A DNA stretch of 64,000 bases, taken from contig CM073324.1 of assembly GCA_037043015.1 (NCBI GenBank), forward strand, positions 8,143,013 through 8,207,012, read 5' to 3'. Within the stretch, counting starts at the first letter, position 1, and each line of letters starts with the position of its first letter. The notes under the pieces are model-generated. The model made no database searches, was not told where the DNA came from, and worked only from the letters and a program-made list of their open reading frames with translations. Shown one piece after another: positions 22,145 to 34,720 of this stretch. The stretch comes from Bryum argenteum (lineage: Eukaryota > Streptophyta > Bryopsida > Bryales > Bryaceae). A program made the translations under genes and the position numbers.

Positions 22145-24650
22145 GTTACTAGGGAAGGTCAACATTTTCCACCGAGTAATTAGATTAATTTAACCCCTAA
22201 ATGTCTTCTATGGTTTTCTACATTTTTGGATGAAGGACACAAAACTTTGAAGAGCCATAACTTCTTCATTTGGACTTTCTTTTCAACATAATCACATGGG
22301 TTGGGTCCCAAATCAAGTCTAGTTTGTGTGGTAAAAATTGCAGACCCGTACATTACAATATGAATTAATGGCATGCATTTTAGTGATGGCAGCTTCGATT
22401 TTGGAATTTCAAACATATGGCATGTTTTACCATGACAAGCCAATTATGTGAAATCAAATATATTTTTGATTAAGTTCTTTTTACAATTTCTTGATCTTAT
22501 GATGAAATTTAAGAACTTTCTAGTTGGAAGATTACTTGTGATCTAAATACATTTGGTATTAGATTCGTAATGATGTTTTTACCATAAGGGAAGTGAAAAA
22601 ATGGATGATTTTGAAGGAGCTATATCTCCTTCATCCATTGTTAGATTTCAACTTTATTTTTGGGAATGGATTCCAATTAGAGTCTAACTTTACTCATGGA
22701 AAGCTCGAAAAGATAAAAAATGTATCCAATTTAAGGCATGAATTTCAATTAGTGCAAAGGGTCTAGTTTTGGACTATATTTCCTCTGTAAAATCTTTGAC
22801 CATTTTCACCATTGCAAGGCTATTATATAAGCAAATAATATAATTTTTCTTGGATTTTATTTTATTTTGTACAATGATGTTATTGAGATGAAGATAAACA
22901 ACTTCTTAGTTGGTAATTTTTGGATTGCGATTAATTTGTTGGTAGAATTTTCATCCTAAAGTAGAATTGATGAAATTATGCAATTTAGTTTTGGTACTAA
23001 TACGTTATGATCTTGCAAACAAGTGAGGCATCTTAACTCATATTTTGGTTCACACGACGTACAATATGACATTGTAAGGTTGAGGTTTTAAGAACTTACA
23101 TTCATTTTTATCTATGAGACTTTTTTTAAAAGTGTGTTTTTTTTGGCTTAAAAATAGGTTGGGACGTTGAGAGGTTAATAGAGTGAAATGGTAATGCTTT
23201 CAACTTGTTTCAAGAAGGGTAGCCCAGAGAGGGGTTCAACGTTCTGTGCAAATCTATGCGGCCACGTCAATCATGTTCTAGTCATGTTCCCATCATTCAT
23301 ATCTCAATCGTCTAAATATGTGCGGCCACGTTCGTCCGCGTTCCCCCTTCCTTCACGTGCTTCCGCTTCCCGTTTCTCCTTTGACTTTTTCTTTTTCTTT
23401 TTTTTCCTTTATTCTATTTCTGCTTCTCTCTTCTCCTTTTCCTATAATTGATGTATTCTATGAATCTATTTTAATAACCTACTCGAAGATTTTGCTTCCA
23501 TATTGTTGTGAATCAATCCTCATTCTTATTTATGAGATCTAATTCAAGTAACAAAGCTATGCTAAGTAGGACACATTTTTGTCAAACCAATTTTACGTGT
23601 CGTTCACACATTTACTAATCCACAAGCTAGCTTCATTTAGCTATTAATTTTGTTTTCAAATATTGGTAAGCAGATTTTGAATTTTTTGTACATTTGCTTG
23701 ACACATTTACTAATCCACAAGCTAGCTTCATTTAGCTATTAATTTTTTTTTCAAATATTGGTAACCAGATTTTGAATTTTTTGTACATATTTGCTTGACA
23801 AATTTACTAATCCACAATCTAGCTTCATTTAGCTATTAATTTTGTTTTCAAATATTGGTAAGCAAATTTTGAATTTTTTGCACATATTTGCTTGACTGTG
23901 TCAATGTGCCTAATTGTCTGTGGGTGATTGTGGTGGTTGTCAATGAGTGGTTGAGTTTCCATAATGAAATTAAAGTTGATCTTTTTATTGAAATCTTGTG
24001 TACTTCATGGTTCCATATTTGATGAGATTATTCTTTATTTGTAGGGTTTGATTTCTAACTAAGTGATAGCAGAATTAGGCACAAGTTTCTATACAAGAAG
24101 AGGTACATGTAATTGAGATTAATGGAAAATCCAATTATGAGTTGTTTGATGCATATGGGAAACGTTGTACTTTAGTATGTTTACAGCTCTAGTTATAGGT
24201 ATAACATGGTAAATCATTGACCCTACATATGGATTTAGATTTTACACTTAACATTGTTTTGTTGGTATTACTTTTGAGCTTAGTAAAATCAAAATATAAC
24301 CTAGATAGGTACAAGTGTATATCATCAAACGGTTTGAGGATATATAATTGTGCACCCCTCCACATGAATAATGAAGTCAAAAGCTAATAAGGGCAATCTA
24401 ATTAGTGCTCCTCTATGCGGTATATTGCATGCAATTTTATTCTTAATTTCTTGCAACTAGTCAGTGGGGCCTAACGGACGACTATGTTAGTGGGAGGAAG
24501 GTAGCGTAAGTTCAATGAAATATATAATTAGTAAAATCACTGTCATTCATAATTACTTATAATTGTGTTGAGATATTAATCATTTGATATTTGAAAATAT
24601 TCTCTATAATCACCCTGAAGTGCTCAGAATCAAACGAGCACTCTATTCAC
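22145..24650. other. AT-rich spacer with dispersed repeats
   Basis: No gene is visible. About 22200-22470 is an inverted, diverged copy of about 345-600. The interval 23607-23897 is a triplicated unit listed separately. The rest is AT-rich with short unsupported ORFs. Confidence 0.5.
23607..23897. repeat. Three tandem copies of a ~97-bp unit
   Basis: Units beginning ACATTTACTAATCCACAAGC recur at about 23607, 23703 and 23800, each running through TTCATTTAGCTATTAATTTT and CAAATATTGGTAA. They differ at only a few bases and by short indels. Confidence 0.9.
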
Positions 24651-25662
24651 GCCGACCTCTAAATAGGTTGGAGTTTCTCTTCTTCTTCTTCACTAGAGCC
24701 CACAATCCTGTGTAGGAGTGTGGTATCAACCACAAATCTCGGTGACTCATTCCACCCAAGCTTGGTGGGAATGAGACATCTTGATGTAAAAGTTGAGAGC
24801 TTTCAGGAAGTACTTCACTTTTTGACTAATGCTCAAAGCCATTACACAAAGATTGCAAAATTCTTTATGGAAGATCATCAGAAGGAAATTTCCATGAAAG
24901 AACATTGGTATGAGTACAAAATCAGGGATGACGAATATGTCGACAATTCGCTCCGAAACGACGCTTTGTACTTTGAATCCACTCGTTTTCCAACCACTGG
25001 CTCCGAGTCCAAGCTGCACTCTAGTCTCTAGAGCTAGATTCGCACACCGGACTGTACAGATTGGCAGATTAATGGCAGCAGCCAAAAGAAGATAAGAAAA
25101 GCACGTTACGTCCGGCCCGCTTGGGACCCAGTTACCACCCGCATTTGTTTGTTGCCAAGCCAGAATTGGAGCATCCTATTAACTGCTGCTACATTTGGAG
25201 CTACAGGCAGACTTTCACCCAATTCACAGCATCGACACCGAGGATGCATGGCTTCTCACACATCATGTCAGGAACTCTCAACAACTTCCAAAAACTGCAA
25301 CGGCACGCGCTACGACCCTAACTTACACTCCACCTTTGCAATATCGCCGCACTGGTCACTGCTTGATCTCGCCCGGATTGCTGTGGACCCTGGCGGTGTC
25401 GGATCTGAACGAGCTCTAGAATTTGTTACGGAATTTGCGATGATGTTGTTGCAGGCAGCTTCTAGTGACGGACTGCTGATAGTGAGCGGGGAAGAATGTG
25501 GCATCTCCGTTGGTGCGAGTGTGTTCCTGAGGTGATGGTTTCGATTGGAAGTTCAGTTTTCGTCCGGAGGTTTGATTCCGGGGCTACGGGATGTATCGAC
25601 CAGCTAGTTCGTTTTCACCTGGAGGGTTGGGAGATGAATGGGCAGATTCGAGATAGCTAGAG

Positions 25663-27832
25663 ATGGGATCTTCTGTCGCTACCGTAGGTGTGATGGCAAG
25701 CGAGGAGAGACTGTCGGGATTCTATGGGGAGATCGAAGAGCAGAACGAGCGAATTGAGTGTGCTGCATCCAACGTCCCTGATGCGTCCGTGACAGGGCGC
25801 GTCAACATGTTTCTGTTTCAGGGGCGCTCAGTCTACGACGCCTGGTTCAGCGCTGCCTCCAGTCAGGTTTGCAATCTGTCACTTTCGATCGCCATTGCTG
25901 CGAACAAATTAGGGTTCCAGGTGTGAAGGATCATCGATTGAGAGGAGGGATTTGAACATTGCAGATAGCGCAAGTGCTGTTGACGTTACCGACGTCGTTC
26001 GCCCAGCTGGGGTACGCGTCCGGAGTGGCTCTGCAAATCATCTACGGCATCGTCGGCTGTTGGTCATGCTACATGATCACATGGCTGTACATGGAGTACC
26101 GGACCCGCATGGAGCGTGAGGGCCATACTTTCAAAACCCATGTCATACAGGTTCGAGAATCCACCATCTCTCATCTGCCCTAAGATGTTGTGCGTACCAT
26201 TTCGCGAAATTGATGGGAAATTGGCTGTCAGTGGTTTGAGGTGCTGGATGGCTTACTGGGCCGGAAATGGAAATACATCGGCCTCGCGTTCAATTGCGTA
26301 TATCTACTGTTCGCGGCCATCACACAACTTATTGCTTGTGGAAGGTGAATGATGCTTACACAATCTTGCTTTAATCGATTCTAAGAGACAAGTAGCAGGG
26401 AATCGGACTAGACAGACAATGCCCTGAAAGTTGTGACTGAGCATGCATTTCTGGTGTGCAGCAACATATTTTTGCTCAACGATGACCTAGATAAGCGAGA
26501 GTGGACATACGTATTTGGTGCGTGTTGTTTGGTGACGATCTTCATTCCGTCGTTCCGTAACTACCGACTGTATTCGTGTTTCGGCGTGGTGGCGATCACC
26601 TACACATCGTGGTATATGACAGTAGCTGCCCTTGCATACGGTCAGGTAATCAATCAATCAAGCAACATCATTCTGTTGTGTCCTCTTGATCAACAACCTT
26701 GGATCCTGATTGCTTCTGTTTGGCCAGGTTCTGATTCTGTGGTACTCCTGTCGGTGATAGGCGCCAGGAGCAACTCACAATGGGCCGAACTCGTTGGTGC
26801 TCTACTTCACCGGCGCCACCAACATTCTCTACACCTTCGGCAGCCATGCCGTCACCGTGTATGTAACAAACAACTCACCTGCCACTTGAATCGCACATGC
26901 TTCAAGATCTGATCGAGAACGGATTGAGTTGCAGGGAAATCATGCACGCGATGCACAGACCCGTGAAGTTCAAGTACGTCTACTTGTTCGCCACACTCTA
27001 CATCTTCACGTTGACCATCCCCTCGTCCATGGCGGTCTACTGGGCCTTCGGAGATGCTCTCCTAGAGAATGCCAATGCGCTGCAGTTGCTGCCGAAGTCT
27101 CCTGCTCGCGATGTGGCCGTGATCCTCATGCTCATCCACCAGGTACATTATTCCACCGGGGAAACGATTATACTGTTAGCATCACTGATCGTACATGGCT
27201 GACTGTGGTGGTTTGTGGGGATCAGTTTGTGACGGTGGGGTTCGCGGTGACGCCGTTGTATTTCGTGTGGGAGAAGATCCTGGGAGTGCACCAAGTGAAC
27301 AACATGCTGCTGCGAGCGTCGTGCCGAGTGCCCATCCTGCTACCCATCTGGTTCCTGGCTATCGCGTTCCCGTTCTTCGGCTCCATAAACTCCGTCGTCG
27401 GTTGCTTGCTCGTCACCGTCACTGTGTACATAATTCCCTGCCTCGCGCACATGGTGTACTTCTGCAAGCCCTCGCTGCGAGCGGTAAATTCCCACCCTCG
27501 CACCATCTTCGTTAGTCGATTCAAACACCGACTAGAATGATCACTAGAAAAACGGTCGCCATGGCTGGTCATAAACTGTCACAAGAGCTCTAGCTGACAA
27601 TGCATGCATGGATTGGAATGGTATGGTATGGCAGCCGTCAGTAGAGAAGCCGCCATTCTTCCTGCCCACATGGACGGCCGTGTACGTGGTGAACATCGTG
27701 GTGATTGCATGGACGGTGGCGGTGGGCATGGGCTTCGGAGGCTGGGCGAGTGTGACCACATTCATCAGGCAGATTCGGACCTTCGGCGTCTTCACCGCGT
27801 GCTATCAATGTCCAACAGTGTCCACTACGTAG
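25663..27832 (+). CDS. AUX1/LAX-type auxin influx carrier
   Basis: Eight exons (25663-25866, 25965-26150, 26232-26344, 26462-26645, 26761-26858, 26935-27142, 27226-27483, 27635-27832) join in frame to 482 aa, the normal LAX length. The family is a proton-coupled amino-acid/auxin permease of the plasma membrane with about 11 membrane helices. Diagnostic blocks are VYDAWFSAASSQIAQVLLTL, YGIVGCWSCYMI, WFEVLDGLLGRKWKYIGLAF, LVLYFTGATNILYTFGSHAV, EIMHAMHRPVKFKYVYL, TIPSSMAVYWAFGD, VAVILMLIHQFVTVGFA, VWEKILGVH and the C-terminal KPPFFLPTWTAVYVVN then FGFGGWAS-like GMGFGGWASVT. The N-terminal about 50 residues are acidic, as usual, but not conserved. The start is the first ATG of an open exon. Intron 4 uses the acceptor at 26759-26760; the alternative at 26727-26728 would bring a stop into frame. 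No break is seen. Confidence 0.95.
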
Positions 27833-29379
27833 CACATTCTTATACCCAGGCTAGACTCGAAGCTTGGGCTGCCACAACTATACTCCATATCCACCATGAC
27901 TATTTTTTCTACAGGCACGAAAACGTGGTTGGCACACATGATTACATCAAGCACTTTCCACTCTAATTTTGTTCTCCTTCGTATTGAGATTTATCAAGAT
28001 ATCAACCGCTTATTTTAGCTCGTTCATAACTCGTGGTGTCTCCTGACTTCCCTGCTGTCTCATCGTTGTCCTCGTGCCAAGGTTACCAGAGGTTTTGTCA
28101 TATTTGGCTATTGAAGTGCTTGAAGCAGTGTTCACCTTCTCACATCTTTTAGAATATCTGTGTTCCACAGTGGATACAACTTGCAAAAGCTGGATTCACG
28201 TATGTGAAAATTCTTGTCAAGAAAAGGGGTAAATCCAACTACTTGACTGGAATTTTGTTGTTAAGATACAATTGATTATTTTTGGTTGATGCAAAAAGTT
28301 CTTAAGCTTCGCAGTACTTAATAACATTCATCTCAAAAAGTTCATTTGTCATTTTTGGTGCAAACCAAGTTTTGACCCTCAAGATGAATTCATAATTTTC
28401 ATGTGAGTAGTACTTAGTCTCAAAGAAGAAATATTAATTTCATTACTAATTTATTTTGGCCATTTTCCATTCAACACCTAAAAATCTAAGAAAGCTATAT
28501 TGGCTTTTTCCTCTTGCGAGCAATCTAGATGAAGGGGTTAAGAGTAATATTATTTCCTAGAATTTTACTATGTGCTCCCTATACTGCGAAGTGTATGGGG
28601 TAAGATTTGCAAAACCAAATTCCAATTTTTAGAAATTTTGAGTTTAAGTGCAAACATGATATTTAATTTTATAATTTTTTAAAAATTTTTAAAGTGAAAT
28701 GTTCATAACCAATCACTACACAATAGTTGTGAATTGGTGTTATGAAAGATTAGTGTAACGGGTAACTTCTGGTTAATTACACTATCTCATGAATCTATTA
28801 AGATTAGTGTTCACTTTGGGTCGCCATTGCAATTAGTGTCCCTTGTCTTTTCTTCAAGTCACATATTGCATCATTTCCAATAATTACTTCCACTTGCAAG
28901 TAAGTGTGCATTCTCTCACATTTATTGTTTTTGACAATTAGTGTTGTAACACTATGGTGATGTGTGACACTTAGTGCTATGGTTTGTAATTAACGTTTGT
29001 GATACTAATTAAAAACCCTTGTGTACTCAAGTTTCTAAGTGACCTAAGTCAAAAAGTTTACCAATATTACAAGGGTAGCCTCAATTCCTTACAAAACAAT
29101 CTTAAAAGTTTTTGATGTTTTCTAAAGAATTTCTTGCAAAATTTGTCAAAATTCGAAAATTTATCATTTTGCCAAATAATTTTCCTCAAAATTCACAAAC
29201 TCATGAAGGCACCTACTCACCTACTCATAATGTGCATGAAAGTCAAAAAAATAGAATTTTCTTTTGCATGAACATACCCAACTTGACTACTTGTTCGAAA
29301 AAAAGTTCTCAAATGACCCTCATGCCCTCTACTACACAAAAACAATAAAGATTCTCAAATCAGTACAATGGCTCTCTTC
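27833..29379. other. AT-rich spacer downstream of the auxin carrier
   Basis: No gene is supported. The first few hundred bases probably include the 3' UTR. The rest is AT-rich, with scattered direct-repeat fragments such as the recurring 'TTAGTGT' phrase at 28740-29000. Confidence 0.4.
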
Positions 29380-30510
29380 AGGGCCGGTTTACACTATGGT
29401 GGAGAAGGCCTCCGATCGGTCAAGAATGCTTGGTCAAGACATGGTTAATTGAGGCAAATGGTGAATGTGCCGGAGAAGAATTAAATACAATATATAATTT
29501 CTTAAGGAGTCTTGACCTGTTGTAGTCTAAACACCTAGAGGAGAAGTTAAGCGGTGATGTCCACCGGAGAAGTCCACTGGTGAAAAGAACCTCACCTAAT
29601 GGTGAAGACTTTTTGTGATACAAAATCATAATTTTCTACATTCACATTGTATGAAGGTACACCAAAAAAAATTCTTTTCATAAAAATCAATATGCATATG
29701 TATGGCAAATTGAGTAAACTTCAAATTGAATTTTATAATAAATTTGTGTAGTAGACTTATGATTTCTATGGTTCATTTTTACTTAAAATAGTATTGAAAC
29801 ATACCATGGTCATTTTATGTTCACTGTCATTCAAAAATAGTATTGCAAAGCTTGGTTTTGAAAGTTGTTCTTCTTTGAGGCACTTGATGATGCAGATTGA
29901 ATGGTAGTAACCGGTTGAGTTTCATCTTCAACAGCATTTGTTAAGTTTTCTTGTCCTTACACACTAGTGTTGTCCACTCACGTGTTTCATAACGAAACTA
30001 GCTTGATGCTACCAATGATCAATCGAATCATAGAACTTACATTCATGGTGGTCATTCCATGTAATCAAGTTAGCAAGTTTGTCCTCCTTGTAATGTTGAA
30101 AATTATCTCAAATTTCTTTCAACATACCTTGACCATATGTGAAAATCCAAGAATTGTCGCTATTATTTGTGCCTAAACTCAAACCCATATATCAACACCT
30201 AATAAATATCAATTTTTGTATTCCACTTGCCCATGTGCAAGAAAAGATGATAAAATGCCGAAAAAATGAGCTTTAAGCCTTCAAAATGGTTTTGAAAAGT
30301 TTATTACAGCATGTGGAGCTAAAATAGCAAGTGTATATATACAATAGTACTGTAATGTGAAGACATCGAGAAGGTGGGGATGGATGGCTACCTTAGGGAG
30401 CTTGATTAGTTGTCATGAGGTGCAAGGTTCAAGTCACTGATATCTTCGGTTCTTGAAAGTCAGATCTATGGTGGAGATTCAATTTTGAAATTAATTTTTT
30501 TATTGACGAG

Positions 30511-30594
30511 AGTTTCTCCGGAGTAGTGCTTTCTTGTCCGGCCTCAAAAGGTCGGACAAGAAGGCCGGACAAGAAATCACTGTTCCGGAGAACA
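30511..30594. repeat. Long imperfect hairpin with nested CCGGCC/TTGTCCG repeats
   Basis: The left arm TTTCTCCGGAGTAGTG then TTTCTTGTCCGGCC pairs with the right arm GGCCGGACAAGAAATCACTG then TTCCGGAGAA. A third copy (GGTCGGACAAGAA) lies in the loop. It sits within the TIR element. Confidence 0.85.
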
Positions 30595-30693
30595 TCTTGA
30601 GCAAAAAGTACCACCACCTAATCGGCCATGTTATTTTTTCATCCCTGACAAAAGTTCTCCACCTTTGGTTTTTTCACCAAGTGTTAACACCCA

Positions 30694-30773
30694 TCGGTCA
30701 AGAATGGCATTTTCGACCAATCACAATGGAGAATCGGTCAAGAATGGCATTTTCAACCAATCACAATGGAGAA
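30694..30773. repeat. Two ~40-bp direct repeats
   Basis: CGGTCAAGAATGGCATTTTC followed by GACCAATCACAATGGAGAA occurs at about 30694 and again, nearly identical, at about 30733. The unit lies just inside the right TIR. Confidence 0.9.
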
Positions 30774-31129
30774 ACGTCCTTTTTATTCCTTGAACGGTGG
30801 ACTTCTCCACCGTAGTGTAAACCGGCCCTCATATGACCTTCCAAGACAACTTCCTTCAAGAATCTTCGAAAACGAAGTATGAAAACGAAGAATCAATGGC
30901 TCTCCCTGCCAATTCACCCAAGAGCGCCACATCCGCGGAAACAATCGCCACTTCGCCAGCCGCTGTGTAATCAGGCAGCTTTCCAAGACTGTTCCGTGTC
31001 CAACATAATAACGCCACAATCATTGCATTCTCGTACACGAAAACGGGTGATCAAAGAGCCCGTCAAAACAATCAATCCGCGCACCTGCTGAATGTGCGAT
31101 AGTTCGATCTCTCTGACCGAGGCGCAGCT

Positions 31130-32879
<1,750 letters not shown>

Positions 32880-33970
32880 AGCTACCCTATCGTCCTTTTG
32901 AATGGAAGAAACTGGTCTCGATCCTTGACTCAATACCTGAACTTTGTAGACATTGCGAATGCACGCCTTATTTAGGTGATTGTGATACTCAAATTTGTTC
33001 ATGTTCATTGATACAATCATACCAAATACACTTCTCTGTCAAAAATGTGAATCTAGATTGTTAACAAGATGCAAGGGTTACTTGACTTGAGTGTGAAGCA
33101 GTCACATATCATTAGTGCTCATGTACAGCAACGGTGGTGGTAACTGACTTGCAATTTTGTTCATTATCTTCCTCAATTGATTCTCTCTCTATGGATTGGA
33201 TTCAATTAAAGTCAAACTGACATTCCCTTCCTATCCATGATGCATATCCTCCCGGATCCTCTCGGTTGTTGTTTGCGTATGCAGGTTTGAAGTTCCAAAT
33301 TCGAGGTACAATAGTATGCTATGACTGATGCAGACAGGAGAGCACTGTATGGGTTTCATTTATCTTAGTCTCCACCTTTGGTAGGTGATGAATACATGAC
33401 ATGCTGGCCATTTCATGAGTTCTAATCAGTAAAATCTGAAGCGGCGCAGTTCTAACTATTGGCATATTGGGCAAGGAAAGCAAACAGGGAATACAAGCAT
33501 GCATGCATTTGTGTTGATGTAGCCTCCAGAAAGACGGCGATCGTCAGGTAATACTCTTTATACATGATAATTGGACATTACGCTCAAGGATATACTATCA
33601 TATTATCTGATGTTAACTGCTTTCTTGTTGTCGGATCAGCTTTCTGTTGTGAGATTCAGATCCCAGTGGCAGCGGTGGTGGAGAATTTTACTACTCCACA
33701 GGAGAGAAACCAACATTGTTTGTTCATGCGGAGGAGTTTGGACATGCGGTAAGTCACCGATCTAGCACTGAGTATGCATAAGCTGTCGAAATGCATGCCT
33801 TAAGAATCAAGACGTTCAACACAAGTGCCTTTGCGCTGGAACGACTTCTGTATAAATTCAATAACTAATGATTATCGATCACGCGTTGTCGTATGACATG
33901 TGCCGGCCTAACGCACCAATACCGCCACTGATCGTCGTTCGTTAAATCGCCGCCGAAGTCCGCTACCGTC
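32880..33970. other. Spacer downstream of the aldo-keto reductase
   Basis: No gene is supported. It probably contains the reductase 3' UTR. Short ORFs in this interval have no recognisable content. Confidence 0.4.
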
Positions 33971-33989
33971 ATGAATGGGTCATCGGTTC

Positions 33990-34720
33990 GAATTGTCGTG
34001 TCGTCGGTTGTCGCCTGGGTCGGTGTCTGTGCTTGGTCTGTGTGCTTGGGTCTGTCTGTGTGCTTGGGTCTGTCTGCTTGGTCCTTGTGCTTGGTTCTTG
34101 TGCTTGGGTCTGTCTGTGTGCTTGGGTCTGTCTGCTTGGTCCTTGTACTTGGGTCTGTCTGTGTGCTTGGGTCTGTCTGCTTGGTCCTTTTACTTGGGTC
34201 TGTCTGCTTGGTCCTTGTGCTTGGATTTGTCTACTTGGTCCTTGTGCTTGGTCTTTGTGCTTGGGTCTGTCTGTGTGCTTGGGTCTGTATGCTTGGGTCT
34301 GTCTGCTTGGTCCTTGTGCTTGGTCCTTGTGTTTGGTCCTTGTGTTTGGTCCTTGTGCTTGGGTCTGTTTGCTTGGTCCTTGTGCTTGGGTATGTCTGCT
34401 TGGTCCTTGTGCTTGGGTCTGTTTGCTTGGTCCTTGTGCTTGGGTCTGTTTGCTTGGTCCTTGTGCTTGGGTCTGTTTGCTTGGTCCTTGTGCTTGGGTC
34501 TGTCTGCTTGGTCCTTGTGCTTGGGTCTGTTTGCTTGGTCCTTGTGCTTGGGTCTGTTTGCTTGGTCCTTGTGCTTGGGTCTGTCTGCTTGGTCCTTATG
34601 CTTGGGTCTGTCTGTGTGCTTGGTCTTTGCTTGGGTTAGTCTGGGTGTTTGGTCCTAGTCTATGTGTAGGTATGGTGTTTATGGGTCGATCTGTATGCTT
34701 GGTCCTTGTTTAGGTCCGTC
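33990..34720. repeat. GT/CT-rich minisatellite with a 27-bp unit
   Basis: The unit TGCTTGGGTCTGTCTGCTTG followed by GTCCTTG (27 bp) repeats over about 700 bp, with shorter variants at the 5' side and a run of nearly identical units at 34330-34600. Because 27 is a multiple of three and no unit frame contains a stop, all three forward frames are open for over 220 codons. These ORFs are not treated as genes. Confidence 0.95.

Larger units (their letters stand above)
29380..30829. mobile_element. 1.45-kb non-autonomous TIR element
   Basis: The ends are inverted repeats of 28 bp: left 29380-29407 starts AGGGCCGGTTTACACTATGG, and right 30802-30829 is its complement with one difference (TACGG for TATGG). 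No transposase ORF is present. The interior has a second-level hairpin (30511-30594) and a short direct repeat (30694-30773). No clear target-site duplication was found. Confidence 0.85.

Noticed and set aside
24720-25031. 103-codon ORF after a TGGTATCA sequence, possible Copia gag start
   Set aside because: TGGTATCA resembles an initiator-tRNA primer-binding site, but no LTR pair, gag zinc knuckle, protease or polymerase was found around it, and the ORF lacks an ATG start.
25149-25535. ORFs just upstream of the auxin carrier
   Set aside because: No recognisable domain and no frame link to the carrier; most likely promoter and 5' leader.
27195-27515. Alternative-frame ORFs across auxin carrier exon 7
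   Set aside because: These are GC-driven shadows; the family blocks are read in only one frame.
33971-34713. Three overlapping ORFs of 222-227 codons
   Set aside because: All three are translations of the same 27-bp minisatellite in different frames; there is no non-repeat domain, promoter or splice support.
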